Assembly (NCBI RefSeq): GCF_964222135.1
Contig: NZ_CAXQBR010000074.1
Span: 1-64,000, forward strand
Direction of reading: 5' to 3'
Length of the DNA stretch: 64,000 nucleotides
Source of the DNA: Euzebya sp.
GTDB taxonomy: Bacteria; Actinomycetota; Nitriliruptoria; Euzebyales; Euzebyaceae
The notes under the pieces: generated by a model
The model's database searches: none
What the model was told of the DNA's origin: nothing
The model's input: only the letters and a program-made list of their open reading frames with translations
Made by a program: the position numbers and the translations under genes
Part shown: in pieces, positions 17,995-27,272 of the stretch
Numbering within the stretch: the first letter of the stretch is position 1
How the letters are laid out: each line of letters opens with the position of its first letter

Positions 17995-18024
17995 CTGCCC
18001 CTCCCACCACCCGGTCGGCGGGGG

Positions 18025-18053
18025 TTGGCGACCCGCAGGGGCCGCGCTACACT
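18025..18053 (+). promoter_or_regulatory. Promoter of the rpsM-rplQ operon
   Basis: TTGGCG at 18025-18030 and TACACT at 18048-18053 are separated by 17 bases, a good sigma-70-type promoter. It is followed by an untranslated leader of about 150 bases before rpsM. It restarts transcription after the inserted exporter and two-component block. The leader is GC-rich and could fold for ribosomal-protein autoregulation, which was not established. Confidence 0.7.
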
Positions 18054-18212
18054 GCCGGGTCCCCGCGTTCGCGCGGATGTTTCTGCTGTTCGGCGACACC
18101 CTGGTGCTGACGCGCTCAGCGCACCCGCGCCGACCCGACGAGCAGCACGGTACACGACCGCATGGTCGTGGTGCCCCAACCGCCTCCGTCAATCGACAGG
18201 ATCGCATCCGAT

Positions 18213-18587
18213 ATGGCCAGAATCGCCGGTGTCGATCTGCCGCGAAACAAGCGTGCAGCGATCGGCCTCACCTACATCTTCGGCGTGGGTCGCACCCGTG
18301 CCCTCGAGGCGCTCGCAGCAACCGAGGTGAACCCCGACACCCGCATCGGTGAGCTGAGCGACTCCGAGGTGCAGGCGCTGCGGACCTACATCGAGAACGA
18401 GTACCAGATCGAGGGTGACCTCCGCCGGGAGGTCGCGCAGAACATCAAGCGCAAGGTGGAGATCGGGTCCTACCAGGGCATCCGCCACCGTCGCGGGCTC
18501 CCCGTCCGCGGGCAGCGCACCCACACCAACGCCCGCACCCGGAAGGGCCCCAAGCGCACCGTCGCGGGCAAGAAGAAGGCGAAGTAG
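18213..18587 (+). CDS. rpsM: 30S ribosomal protein S13
   Basis: S13 is a head protein that forms inter-subunit bridges and touches P-site tRNA. The ATG at 18213 gives the canonical [20 protein letters not shown] and 124 residues. An in-frame ATG 51 bases upstream would add a proline-rich leader with no counterpart in the family. The C-terminal signature is [20 protein letters not shown]. The ribosome-binding site is weak (AGGA at 18198). It is the first gene of the alpha operon here, since infA and rpmJ are absent. Confidence 0.97.
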   Translation: MARIAGVDLPRNKRAAIGLTYIFGVGRTRALEALAATEVNPDTRIGELSDSEVQALRTYIENEYQIEGDLRREVAQNIKRKVEIGSYQGIRHRRGLPVRGQRTHTNARTRKGPKRTVAGKKKAK

Positions 18588-18718
18588 CGGGCGACCGCAC
18601 CGGACCTCCGATCAGCCGGTCGGGTCGGGGGTCGACCGCTTCCCGCCGCAGGCGGGTGAAGGCCGGGGCGGGTCACGCAACCGCATGACCCAACGAGAAG
18701 ACCAGGAGAACCACACCC

Positions 18719-19120
18719 ATGGCTCAGGGGAAGAAGGCCCGCCAGCGCGGGAAGAAGAAGGAACGTCGGACAGTCCCGCACGGGGTCGCCCACATCACCT
18801 CGTCGTTCAACAACACGATCATCTCGATCACCGACATGCAGGGGAACGTCGTCTCCTGGGCGTCGGCGGGGAACGTCGGGTTCAAGGGCTCCCGCAAGTC
18901 GACGCCGTACGCGGCGCAGCAGGCCGCCGAGAAGGCCGCCCGCCAGGCCGTCGACACCTTCGGGATGCGCAAGGTCGACGTCCGCGTCAAGGGTCCGGGC
19001 TCCGGCCGCGAGACCGCGATCCGCTCGCTGCAGGCCAACGGCCTCGAGGTGAACGGCATCCGCGACGTCACGCCGATCCCGCACAACGGCTGCCGCCCTC
19101 CCAAGCGGCGCCGGGTCTGA
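18719..19120 (+). CDS. rpsK: 30S ribosomal protein S11
   Basis: S11 forms the platform next to the E-site mRNA. It has 133 residues. Diagnostic stretches are [39 protein letters not shown] and the ending [18 protein letters not shown]. The 131-base gap after rpsM is longer than usual and holds no recognisable gene, only GC-rich sequence. The Shine-Dalgarno is AGGAGAA. Confidence 0.98.
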   Translation: MAQGKKARQRGKKKERRTVPHGVAHITSSFNNTIISITDMQGNVVSWASAGNVGFKGSRKSTPYAAQQAAEKAARQAVDTFGMRKVDVRVKGPGSGRETAIRSLQANGLEVNGIRDVTPIPHNGCRPPKRRRV

Positions 19121-19158
19121 CGCCCCGCCGCTCCTGGTAGAGAGAAGAGGTTCCCACC

Positions 19159-19776
19159 ATGGCCCGCTACACCGGCCCCATCGCGAAGCAGTCGCGCCGT
19201 GAGCGCACCGTCCTGCACGCGAACGTCAAGTCCGCCCGCGCGCTCGAGAAGCGCCCCTACCCGCCTGGCGAGCACGGCCGCGGCCGCATCAAGGAGAGCG
19301 AGTACCTCCTGCAGCTGCGCGAGAAGCAGAAGGCGAAGCGCATCTACGGCGTGCTCGAGCGGCAGTTCCGCAACTACTACGAGCGCGCCAACTCCTCCCA
19401 GACGGGTCTGACGGGTGAGAACCTGCTGATCTACCTCGAGAAGCGCCTCGACAACGTGGTGTTCCGCGGGGGCCTGGCGCGGACGCGCCGCGAGGCCCGC
19501 CAGCTGGTGAACCACAAGCACTTCAAGGTCAACGGCCGGACCGTGAACATCCCGTCCTACGAGGTCCGGGTCGGCGACGTCATCACCCTGCGGGACCGCT
19601 CCCGCGAGATCGTCCCGGTGATCGGCGCCCTCGAGCTGCTGGGCAACCGCAACCAGCCCGGCTGGGTCTCGCTCGACCAGGACAAGCGGCAGATCAGCGT
19701 CCTGAACGACCCCACGCGCGACCAGATCGACGTGCCGGTCCAGGAGCCGCTCATCGTCGAGCTGTACTCGAAGTAG
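19159..19776 (+). CDS. rpsD: 30S ribosomal protein S4
   Basis: S4 nucleates 30S assembly and binds 16S domain I. It is often the repressor of its own operon. It has 205 residues, starting [15 protein letters not shown], with the S4 RNA-binding fold at [20 protein letters not shown] and [17 protein letters not shown]. The N-terminal zinc-cysteine cluster of some S4 proteins is missing, so this is the zinc-free type. GAGAAGAGG precedes the ATG. Confidence 0.98.
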   Translation: MARYTGPIAKQSRRERTVLHANVKSARALEKRPYPPGEHGRGRIKESEYLLQLREKQKAKRIYGVLERQFRNYYERANSSQTGLTGENLLIYLEKRLDNVVFRGGLARTRREARQLVNHKHFKVNGRTVNIPSYEVRVGDVITLRDRSREIVPVIGALELLGNRNQPGWVSLDQDKRQISVLNDPTRDQIDVPVQEPLIVELYSK

Positions 19777-19837
19777 CCCCGCCACCCCTCCACCCCTCCA
19801 CACCCCAGTCGCGACGCCCCGGGAGGCGACCACCACC

Positions 19838-20800
19838 GTGCTGATCGTTCAGCGCCCCACGATCGTCGAAGACGTCCAGATCGACGGTCTGCGCTCCCTG
19901 TTCACCATCGATCCCCTCGAGCCCGGCTTCGGCTACACCCTGGGCAACAGCCTGCGCCGGACCCTGCTGTCGAGCATCCCCGGCGCGGCGGTCACCAGCG
20001 TGCGCATCGAGGGCGTCCTCCACGAGTTCTCCTCCGTCGAGGGGGTCAAGGAGGACGTCACCGACATCGTCCTGAACCTGAAGGACCTGGTGCTGCGCTG
20101 CCACTCCGACGAGCCGGTCGAGATCTTCCTCGGCGGTGAGGGCCCCGGTGAGATCACCGCGGACTTCATCACCGCGCCGAGCGAGGTCGAGATCCTCAAC
20201 CGCGACCTGCACATCGCCACGCTGAACCGCAAGGGCCGCGTGGAGATGTACCTGACCGTCGAGCGGGGCCGCGGCTACGTGACCGCCGAGCGGAACAAGA
20301 AGACCGACATGCCGATCGGCGTGATCCCGGTCGACTCGATCTACTCGCCGGTGACCCGCGTGACCTACCGCGTCGAGGCCACCCGCGTCGAGCAGATGAC
20401 CAACTACGACAAGCTGATCCTCGACGTCGAGACCAACGGGTCGGTCAGCCCGTCCGAGGCGCTGTCCTCGGCCGGCGAGACCCTGAAGGACCTCTTCGAC
20501 CTGTTCAGCGACTTCGAGGAGGGCGGCCCCGGCGGCCTGTCCATCGGCGCCGGCGCGGTCGAGCCGGTCGGGCCGATGTCGCCGAACCTGGCGCTCCCCA
20601 TCGAGGACATGGACCTGAGCGTCCGGTCCTACAACTGCCTCAAGCGCGAGGGCGTCTCGACCGTCGGCGAGCTGGTCCAGAAGACCGAGCAGGACCTGCT
20701 CGACATCCGGAACTTCGGCCAGAAGTCCATCGAGGAGGTCAAGGCGAAGCTCAACGACATGGGCCTCAGCCTGGCCGACTACGGCGGCTACAGCGGCTAG
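19838..20800 (+). CDS. rpoA: DNA-directed RNA polymerase subunit alpha
   Basis: Alpha dimerises to start RNA polymerase assembly and contacts promoters and activators through its C-terminal domain. It has 320 residues with a GTG start. The N-terminal domain has [20 protein letters not shown] and the segment [16 protein letters not shown] at its end. An acidic, glycine-rich linker follows. The C-terminal domain is [20 protein letters not shown] through [16 protein letters not shown]. It lies within the alpha operon, between rpsD and rplQ. Confidence 0.98.
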   Translation: MLIVQRPTIVEDVQIDGLRSLFTIDPLEPGFGYTLGNSLRRTLLSSIPGAAVTSVRIEGVLHEFSSVEGVKEDVTDIVLNLKDLVLRCHSDEPVEIFLGGEGPGEITADFITAPSEVEILNRDLHIATLNRKGRVEMYLTVERGRGYVTAERNKKTDMPIGVIPVDSIYSPVTRVTYRVEATRVEQMTNYDKLILDVETNGSVSPSEALSSAGETLKDLFDLFSDFEEGGPGGLSIGAGAVEPVGPMSPNLALPIEDMDLSVRSYNCLKREGVSTVGELVQKTEQDLLDIRNFGQKSIEEVKAKLNDMGLSLADYGGYSG

Positions 20801-20842
20801 CCGAGCGCCCCACCTGGCCGCCACCACGGAGCCTGATCTGAC

Positions 20843-21598
20843 ATGCCCAAGCCCAAGAAGGGCCCCCGCTACGGCGGGTCGGCCAAGCACCACAACATGA
20901 TGGTGGCGAACCTCGCCACCGAGCTGTTCCGCCACGGCCGCATCCGGACCACCAAGTCCAAGGCCAAGACGATGCAGCCCGTCGCCGAGCGGATGATCAC
21001 GTTCGCCAAGCGCGGCGATCTGCATGCCCGCCGCCAGGTCCTGACGGTCATCCGCGACAAGGACGTCGTCCACAAGCTGTTCGCCGACATCGGTCCCGCC
21101 GCGGCGGACCGCAACGGCGGGTACACGCGGATCACGCCGATCGGGCCCCGCAAGGGCGACAACGCCCCGATGGCCGTGATCGAGCTGGTCGACGCCGTCG
21201 TGGGCGAGGAGGGCGAGAACGCCCTGACCGAGGCACCGCGACGTCGCTGGAGCCTGCGCCGCCAGCGCGGCAACATGTCCCGGACGACCCGTGAGCGCGA
21301 GGAGGCCATCATGGCCGCCGAGGACGCGGGCGCGGACACCTACGAGGTGCCCGAGGACGACGTCGACGACACCGAGGCCGACGCGGTCGAGGCCGGCCGG
21401 ATCACCGAGCGGAACCTCGCCGCCTCCGCGGCGGCGGACGCCGACGACGACGAGGACGGTCCTGAGGTCCGCCCCGAGGACGTCGAGGCGCGCCTTGCTG
21501 AGGACGAGTCAGCTGAGGACGAGGCTCCCGAGGACGAGGACGCGTCGGACGACGCGTCTGGCGACGACCCGAAGGCCGACGCGGACGAGGAGGAGTAG
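20843..21598 (+). CDS. rplQ: 50S ribosomal protein L17 with a long acidic tail
   Basis: L17 lies near the tunnel exit. The 115-residue core is clear: [18 protein letters not shown], the basic [16 protein letters not shown] and the ending [20 protein letters not shown]. The protein runs to 251 residues. After about residue 135 it becomes strongly acidic (mostly Asp, Glu and Ala) until DADEEE. L17 extensions exist in actinobacteria, but this one doubles the protein. Codon bias is continuous through the tail. Confidence 0.96.
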   Translation: MPKPKKGPRYGGSAKHHNMMVANLATELFRHGRIRTTKSKAKTMQPVAERMITFAKRGDLHARRQVLTVIRDKDVVHKLFADIGPAAADRNGGYTRITPIGPRKGDNAPMAVIELVDAVVGEEGENALTEAPRRRWSLRRQRGNMSRTTREREEAIMAAEDAGADTYEVPEDDVDDTEADAVEAGRITERNLAASAAADADDDEDGPEVRPEDVEARLAEDESAEDEAPEDEDASDDASGDDPKADADEEE

Positions 21599-21631
21599 GC
21601 CCCCTCGTCCCCGTGCGGGGAGGAGGATCGC

Positions 21632-22441
21632 GTGCGCGAGCCCACCACCCGCCTGCGGATCGACCTGGCCTACGACGGCGAGCCCTTCGCGGGCTTCGCC
21701 GCACAACCTGATCAGCACACCGTGCAGGGCGTCCTCGAGGACGCCCTGTCGCGTGTCCTGACCCGGGGGGAGGTCGCGGTCAGCACGGTCGTGGCCGGGC
21801 GGACCGACCGGGGCGTCCACGCCGAGGCCCAGACCGTCCACGCCGACGTCCCCGCGGACGCCGGGTGGCTGGCCGACCTGCCGAAGCTGACGCGGATCCT
21901 CGACCGGATGGTCGGCCCCGCGATCACGGTCCACCGGATCCGCCGGGTGCCGGCGAGCTTCGACGCCCGCTTCTCAGCGACCCTGCGCCGCTACCGCTAC
22001 CGGCTGTGCGACGCGCGGGCGATGCCGCCGCTGTGGCGCCACGACACATGGCACATCGGGCGACACGACACCGAGCCCGTCGACGTCGACGCCATGGACG
22101 CGGCCGGTCAGTCGCTGGTGGGCGAGCACGACTTCGCCAGCTTCTGCCGCCGGCGGGAGATCCGCCTGTCCGACGGGCGCCGGGTGGAGGGCACGACCAT
22201 GCGGACCGTCACCCGCCTCGCGGTGCGGCGGTCCCGACCCGCCGGCCTCGTGCTCGTCCGCATCGACGGGACCGCGTTCTGCCACCAGATGGTCCGCTCG
22301 ATCACGGGGACCCTCGTCGAGGTCGGTCGCGGTCGCCGTCCCGTCGACTGGGTCGGCGAGGTGCTCGACGCCCGCGACCGGTCCGTCGCCGGACCGGTCG
22401 CCCCACCCCAGGGTCTGTCCCTGGTCGGCGTCCGCTACTGA
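21632..22441 (+). CDS. truA: tRNA pseudouridine synthase A
   Basis: Converts U38-U40 of tRNA anticodon stems to pseudouridine. It has 269 residues with a GTG start preceded by GGAGGA. The catalytic Asp59 is in AGRTDRGVHAEAQ. Other family segments are LAYDGEPFAGFAAQP, FDARFSATLRRYRYRL and RIDGTAFCHQMVRSITGT. It follows rplQ, as in actinobacteria and many Firmicutes. Its stop interlocks with that of the convergent gene downstream (7-base overlap). Confidence 0.97.
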   Translation: MREPTTRLRIDLAYDGEPFAGFAAQPDQHTVQGVLEDALSRVLTRGEVAVSTVVAGRTDRGVHAEAQTVHADVPADAGWLADLPKLTRILDRMVGPAITVHRIRRVPASFDARFSATLRRYRYRLCDARAMPPLWRHDTWHIGRHDTEPVDVDAMDAAGQSLVGEHDFASFCRRREIRLSDGRRVEGTTMRTVTRLAVRRSRPAGLVLVRIDGTAFCHQMVRSITGTLVEVGRGRRPVDWVGEVLDARDRSVAGPVAPPQGLSLVGVRY

Positions 22442-23126
22442 GGCGGCGCCGGCGGGCCGACGACGCCCGGGGGCAGGTCGATCGATCCCGTCAGGACCAC
22501 GTGGCGGCTGCCGGCGTCGCTGAACGCCATGTGGACCGTGGCCCGGCCGGAGGTGTCGACGGCCACGGTGCAGGGGCCGGTCGACGGCTCCCAGAAGAAG
22601 TGCTCGTCCTCGAGGTCCAGGACGAGGGCGAACCACAGCGGGTCCCAGTCGTCGTCGTGGGCCGCCCGGAGGTCGTAGGTGCCCGGGCCGCGGTACCCGG
22701 GGATGGCGAGGGACAGCGCGCGCGGAACGGCACGGCTCCCTCGTCGACGTCCGGCTCGACGGTCACCAGCAGCAGGTCGTCCGCTCGCTCGGCGTCGACC
22801 CGCAGGGTGGCGGCGAGCGGCCCGGACAGGTCGCCCGCCACGACGAGCGCGCAGCCGTGGGAGACGTGGAGCGCCGCCCGGCGCTCGGCCTCCTCCGCGG
22901 CCTCACGGGCCTCGCGACGGGCCTCCTGCTCGTCGAGCCGACGCCGCAGGCCCGGCAGCAGCAGGTCACCGACCTGGCGCTCGGACTCCCGGCGGGCCTC
23001 GTACTCGATGGCGTCGATGCGCTCATCGGCGCCGCGCGACCCTGCGCGCCTTTCGGCGCGACGGTCAGTGCTGAGCTGCTCGGTCAGCCAGCGCTTCGCC
23101 AGGCCCATGAGGGGGTTCGATGACAC
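22435..23126 (-). pseudogene. Hypothetical protein, interrupted by a frameshift in a GC repeat
   Basis: I do not recognise a named family. Reading starts at the GTG at 23124-23126, preceded by GGAGAG. The N-terminal half is a charged coiled-coil helix (about residues 10-80, Arg/Glu-rich), followed by a beta-rich segment. After about residue 130 the sensible reading moves to another frame at the alternating GC run at 22716-22724. From there it continues as GYRGPGTYDLRA and DWDPLWFALVLD to a TAG at 22435-22437. That second frame has nearly all third positions G or C. The other frame does not. Removing two bases restores a 229-residue protein. This is either a true pseudogene, phase variation or an assembly error. 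Confidence 0.65.
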
Positions 23127-23297
23127 GGCTCTCTCCGGGGTCGGGGTCGATCTCGCCGCGACGGTACGGGGCGGAGGGCCGGCCGGGCCCGGCCCGTGGG
23201 GTCCTGCAACGCCCGTGCAACGCTCGTCGGTCGCCATCCCCACGTCGTCCGGCGCCCGCCCTCGACTGACCGCACGTTCTCCCGGAGGGTGCCCGGG

Positions 23298-23391
23298 GAC
23301 GTGCAGTTGGCCGGACCCCGCGACCGGACGACGTGCAGTTGGCCGGGACCGCGACCGGACACCGTGGCGATGACCCGGGACCGCGACCGGA
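23298..23391 (+). repeat. Three tandem 31-32-base repeats upstream of rplM
   Basis: Three imperfect copies of a unit end in GCGACCGGA at 23328, 23359 and 23391. The first two share GACGTGCAGTTGGCCGG (starting 23298 and 23330). A fourth partial start, GAGGTGCAGATG, follows. They lie in the 486-base region between the frameshifted gene and rplM, just ahead of the promoter. The rest of this region, 23127-23297 and 23392-23433, shows no gene or other signal. Confidence 0.8.
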
Positions 23392-23433
23392 CGAGGTGCA
23401 GATGAGGGCCGTCCGCCCCTGCCGCCGGGTCGG

Positions 23434-23463
23434 TTGCAGCCCTTCCGGACCCCCGAGTACAGT
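23434..23463 (+). promoter_or_regulatory. Promoter of rplM-rpsI
   Basis: TTGCAG (23434-23439) and TACAGT (23458-23463) lie 18 bases apart. A leader of about 140 bases follows before the rplM ATG. It is the only good promoter-like pair in the intergenic region and lies immediately downstream of the tandem repeats. Confidence 0.65.
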
Positions 23464-23612
23464 GTGCTGTCCGCGCCGAGGCGTGGCGGTGGGCTCTGCG
23501 TCCACACCCGCCCACCGACGGCGCCGCGCCGGGCCCCGCGCCAGATGCACCCGCAGACGCACGCGAGCGCGCCCGACCCAGCCGCCCACCTCCGATCCCA
23601 GCGGACCGATCC

Positions 23613-24044
23613 ATGCGCACGTTCTCCCCAACCCCTGCCGACATCGACCCGAAGTGGCACGTCGTCGACGCCGACGGCATGGTCCTCGGCCGTCTCGCCA
23701 CGCAGGTCGCCCACATCCTGCGCGGCAAGCACAAGCCCACCTTCGCGCCCCACATGGACATGGGCGACTTCGTGATCGTGGTCAACGCCTCGAAGATCCG
23801 GCTGACCGGCAACAAGGGTCGCGACAAGTGGACCTGGACCCACTCCGGCTACCCGGGCGGCATCAAGGGCAAGCCGATCGGCGAGGTCCTGGCGGACAAC
23901 CCCCAGCGCCTGGTCGAGGACGCGGTCAAGGGGATGCTCCCGAAGAACACGATCGGCCGCAAGCAGCTGCGCAAGCTCAAGGTCTACGCCGGCCCCGAGC
24001 ACCCGCACGACGCCCAGAACCCGCAGCCCCTGGCCGCGCAGTAA
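23613..24044 (+). CDS. rplM: 50S ribosomal protein L13
   Basis: An early-assembly large-subunit protein. It has 143 residues with [19 protein letters not shown], the loop [18 protein letters not shown] and the family segment [20 protein letters not shown]. It forms a two-gene operon with rpsI 16 bases downstream, the universal arrangement. Confidence 0.98.
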   Translation: MRTFSPTPADIDPKWHVVDADGMVLGRLATQVAHILRGKHKPTFAPHMDMGDFVIVVNASKIRLTGNKGRDKWTWTHSGYPGGIKGKPIGEVLADNPQRLVEDAVKGMLPKNTIGRKQLRKLKVYAGPEHPHDAQNPQPLAAQ

Positions 24045-24060
24045 CTAGAGGACCCCACCG

Positions 24061-24510
24061 ATGAGCAGCCTCGAATCCCTGGAATCCTTCGAGCCGACGG
24101 CCGAGGACGCCCCCGTCGCCGGCCGCAGCCGCGAGATCCACACCGGCCGCCGCAAGCGGTCCGTGGCCCGCGTGCGCCTCGTCCGCGGCACCGGCCAGTT
24201 CACGATCAACGGCCGCAGCCTCGACGACTACTTCCCCACCGAGATCCTGCAGATGACGATCAACGAGCCCTTCAAGGTCACCGAGACCATGGGTGAGTGG
24301 GACGTCATCGCGCGGATCCACGGCGGCGGCATCTCCGGCCAGGCCGGTGCGCTGCGCCACGGGATCGCCCGTGCGCTCGAGGCTCAGGACCCCGAGTGGC
24401 GCCCGCCGCTGAAGAAGGCCGGTCTGCTGACCCGAGACGACCGCCAGGTCGAGCGGAAGAAGTACGGCCTCAAGAAGGCCCGCAAGGCCCCCCAGTACTC
24501 CAAGCGCTAG
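24061..24510 (+). CDS. rpsI: 30S ribosomal protein S9
   Basis: S9 reaches into the P site with its C-terminal tail. It has 149 residues, of which about the first 22 are a variable leader. Core segments are [38 protein letters not shown] and the terminal [14 protein letters not shown], whose final Lys-Arg contacts P-site tRNA. A strong hairpin follows 10 bases after the stop. Confidence 0.98.
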   Translation: MSSLESLESFEPTAEDAPVAGRSREIHTGRRKRSVARVRLVRGTGQFTINGRSLDDYFPTEILQMTINEPFKVTETMGEWDVIARIHGGGISGQAGALRHGIARALEAQDPEWRPPLKKAGLLTRDDRQVERKKYGLKKARKAPQYSKR

Positions 24511-24520
24511 CCCTCACTCG

Positions 24521-24550
24521 ACGGCCGCACCGCTCCGCCGGTGCGGCCGT
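24521..24550 (+). terminator. Hairpin terminator after rpsI
   Basis: The 12-base arms ACGGCCGCACCG (24521-24532) and 24539-24550 pair perfectly around a six-base loop. There is no T-run, which is usual for very GC-rich genomes. It separates rpsI from glmM. Confidence 0.7.
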
Positions 24551-24590
24551 CGTGCCGTCCAGGGGCCTGGAGGAGGTAGAAGGGAGACCC

Positions 24591-25931
24591 ATGGGCCAGT
24601 TCTTCGGCACCGATGGCGTCCGCGGGGTCGCCAACGACGAGATCACGCCCGAGCTCGCGCTGGGGATCGGCCGGGCGCTGGTCCGCACCCTCCGGGAGGA
24701 GGGGGCGCCCCGGCCGCGCGTCGTCATCGGACGCGATCCGCGGGCGAGCGGGGAGATGCTCGAATCCGCCGTCGCCGCGGGGATCTGCTCCGCCGGCGGG
24801 GACGCCGTCGTCCTCGACGTGGTGCCGACGCCCGGCGTGGCGTTCCTGACCGCAGCGCTCGGGGCGACGGCGGGGGTCGTGATCTCGGCCAGCCACAACC
24901 CGGTGGCCGACAACGGCATCAAGCTGATCGGCGCGACCGGCCACAAGCTGACCGACGCCGAGGAGGCCCGCGTCGAGGAGCTGCTGCAGCGCTTCGACTC
25001 CGACCGCCCGACCGGCACCGCGATCGGCCGGAAGACCCACGTGCCGGGAGCGGTCGAGACCTACATCGCCCACCTGGTCGCCGCCGCCGGGGGCATCGAC
25101 CTCCGCGGCCTGCACGTCGTGGTCGACTGCGCGAACGGGGCGGCCAGCCACGTCGCGCCCACCGTCCTGCGCCGGTTGGGCGCCGAGGTCACCGCGATCG
25201 CCGCGATCCCGGACGGCACGAACATCAACGACGGGGTCGGGTCGAACCACCCCGAGCACGTCGCGAAGGCTGTCGTCGCCGAGGGTGCCGACCTGGGCCT
25301 CGCCCACGACGGCGACGCCGACCGGGTGGTGGCCTGCACCGCGGACGGCGACATCGTCGACGGGGACATGATCCTCGCGGTCCTGGCTGCCCACCGCGCG
25401 CGGACCACGGGGCTGGAGGGGGTCGTCACCACGGTGATGACCAACCTCGGGTTCAAGCGCTGCATGGCCGAGCTCGGCATCGACGTCGTCGAGACCAAGG
25501 TCGGTGACCGCTACGTCCTCGAGCACATGCTCTCGTCCGGCTACCCGCTCGGCGGCGAGCAGTCGGGGCACCTGATCTCCACGGACCACGCGACCACGGG
25601 CGACGGGGTGCTGTCCGCCGTGCTGCTGCTGAGCGCGATGGTCGACCAGGGCGCGTCGCTCGCGGACCTCGCCACGATCATGACCCGCCTCCCGCAGGTG
25701 CTGGTCAACGTCGCGGGGGTCGACAAGCGCGCCCTCGACGACGCCGCGGGGGTGTGGGACGCCGTGAGCGCCGTCGAAGCCGAGTTGGGTGACGGCGGGC
25801 GCGTCCTCCTGCGGCCGTCCGGCACCGAGCCGATCGTCCGGGTGATGGTCGAGGCCCTGACGATGGACGACGCGCGTCGCCACGCGGACGACCTCGCCGA
25901 CGTGGTCAGGCGCCTGCTCCCCGCCGCCTGA
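24591..25931 (+). CDS. glmM: Phosphoglucosamine mutase
   Basis: Converts glucosamine-6-phosphate to glucosamine-1-phosphate for UDP-GlcNAc and peptidoglycan synthesis. The product of glmS, encoded 10 kb downstream, is its substrate. It has 446 residues. The phosphoserine is Ser101 in VVISASHNPVADNGIK, magnesium is held by HDGDADR, and the sugar loop GGEQSGHL and phosphate loop RPSGTEPIVRV are present. The ATG is preceded by GGAGGTAGAAGGGAG. Confidence 0.97.
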   Translation: MGQFFGTDGVRGVANDEITPELALGIGRALVRTLREEGAPRPRVVIGRDPRASGEMLESAVAAGICSAGGDAVVLDVVPTPGVAFLTAALGATAGVVISASHNPVADNGIKLIGATGHKLTDAEEARVEELLQRFDSDRPTGTAIGRKTHVPGAVETYIAHLVAAAGGIDLRGLHVVVDCANGAASHVAPTVLRRLGAEVTAIAAIPDGTNINDGVGSNHPEHVAKAVVAEGADLGLAHDGDADRVVACTADGDIVDGDMILAVLAAHRARTTGLEGVVTTVMTNLGFKRCMAELGIDVVETKVGDRYVLEHMLSSGYPLGGEQSGHLISTDHATTGDGVLSAVLLLSAMVDQGASLADLATIMTRLPQVLVNVAGVDKRALDDAAGVWDAVSAVEAELGDGGRVLLRPSGTEPIVRVMVEALTMDDARRHADDLADVVRRLLPAA

Positions 25932-25948
25932 GGGACCGGCGATCTGGC

Positions 25949-27211
25949 TCAGGCCGTCGGCTCGCGGGGGGCGATGATGCGCGGCAGGACCGCCGCGACC
26001 AGGAGGGACCCGACAGCCGTCAACCCCACGGCTGCGATGAGGCCCACGGCCGAGGCCACCGCGCCGATCACCACCGGCAGGACCAGGATCCCGAGGCGCG
26101 GGGCGGTGCCGACGATGCTGGCCCCCATGCCCTGGGGGAGGCCGAGGGTCGCGGCGATCCGGTCGCCGGCGCCGAACAGGAGCGGGAAGTTGCCGGCGAC
26201 GCCGGCTCCGGCGATGGCCAGCGCCACCAGGGCGGGCCACGCGGTGGCGGTCGTCCCCGCTGCCAGCAGGCCGACGGCCATCGCGACGGCCGCGGCGCCG
26301 TTCCCGAACCGGATGACCGTGCGGGGGCCGAGCCGGTCGATGAGGGGGTCCACGACGGCGCGGCCGGCCAGGATGCCCGCGCTGAACACGACCGGGCCCA
26401 TCCCGGCCAGGCCTGCGGGGGCGTCCAGCGCGCGTCGCAGCATCAGCGCCGACCAGTCCTGTGGCGACTGCTCCGCCAGGACCGTGGCGATGGTGGCGAA
26501 GACGAGCCCGCCGACGACCAGCCACCCGTGCCCGCTGAGCCGGATCCGGCGTGGGCTCGCGGGGGCGATCCCGGGAGCGGGGGGCGTCACCTCCGCACGT
26601 CCCGTGCGACCGTTCGCGTCGACGCTGGTCCGCTCCCGCATGCGGCTCGCAGCCCACAGCTGCAGCGCCACCGCGATCACCGCGACGCCAGCCATGTGCG
26701 CGCCGACGGGGACGCCCAGCCCGGCCATCGCGGCGCCGACGGCTCCGCCTCCGGTCGACCCGACCGACCAGATGCCGTGCAGGCGTCCCATGATCGACCG
26801 GTCCCGCCGGGACTGCTCGCCGAGCGCGGCCTCGTTCATCGAGATGTCGTGGCCGGCGTCGGCGAACCCGGCGAGGCTGAGCGCAGTCGCCAGCGCCAGC
26901 ACGCCGGGGGCCAGGGCCACGGCGATGACGGATGCGGCGGTGAGGACGCCCATCAGCGCCGTGGCGCGCACGACCCCGGCCGACCGAGCCACGAGGGGGG
27001 CGCCCAGGCCGCCCACGAGCCCGCCGATACCCGCACCGGCCAGGGCCAGGCCGAACGCCGCCTCGTCCGCGCCGGTCTGCGCGGCGACCTGGGGGTAGCG
27101 GGGCAGCAGGCTCGAGATGAGGATCCCGTTCACGAAGAACGAGACCGCGACGGCGCGGAGGGCACGTCGGTCGACGACGGCCGACCCGACCGGCGACGAC
27201 TCGGTGGGCAT
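25949..27211 (-). CDS. MFS transporter, unknown substrate
   Basis: This membrane protein of 420 residues has about twelve hydrophobic helices. Transport motifs include the arginine-rich loop segments after TM2 (APLVARSAGVVRATAL) and the mid-loop between TM6 and TM7, which is charged. Residues such as LSLAGFADAGHDISMNEAAL resemble YbjJ/fucose-permease-like MFS members. I chose the ATG at 27211, because longer frames run into the divergent promoter region. It converges with glmM and diverges from the M3 peptidase with 61 bases between starts. The substrate cannot be told. Confidence 0.88.
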   Translation of the reverse strand: MPTESSPVGSAVVDRRALRAVAVSFFVNGILISSLLPRYPQVAAQTGADEAAFGLALAGAGIGGLVGGLGAPLVARSAGVVRATALMGVLTAASVIAVALAPGVLALATALSLAGFADAGHDISMNEAALGEQSRRDRSIMGRLHGIWSVGSTGGGAVGAAMAGLGVPVGAHMAGVAVIAVALQLWAASRMRERTSVDANGRTGRAEVTPPAPGIAPASPRRIRLSGHGWLVVGGLVFATIATVLAEQSPQDWSALMLRRALDAPAGLAGMGPVVFSAGILAGRAVVDPLIDRLGPRTVIRFGNGAAAVAMAVGLLAAGTTATAWPALVALAIAGAGVAGNFPLLFGAGDRIAATLGLPQGMGASIVGTAPRLGILVLPVVIGAVASAVGLIAAVGLTAVGSLLVAAVLPRIIAPREPTA

Positions 27212-27272
27212 CGCACCGAGGTTGCCAGCGGCGGCGTGGCCGGCAACGGGCCCGACGTGGCAGCCTGACCAG

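Noticed and set aside
17995-18212. Hidden infA or rpmJ before rpsM
   Set aside because: No frame resembles IF1 or the Cys-rich L36 in any phase of either strand.
23298-23391. CRISPR array
   Set aside because: The units are contiguous imperfect tandem repeats without unique spacers, and no cas genes are present.
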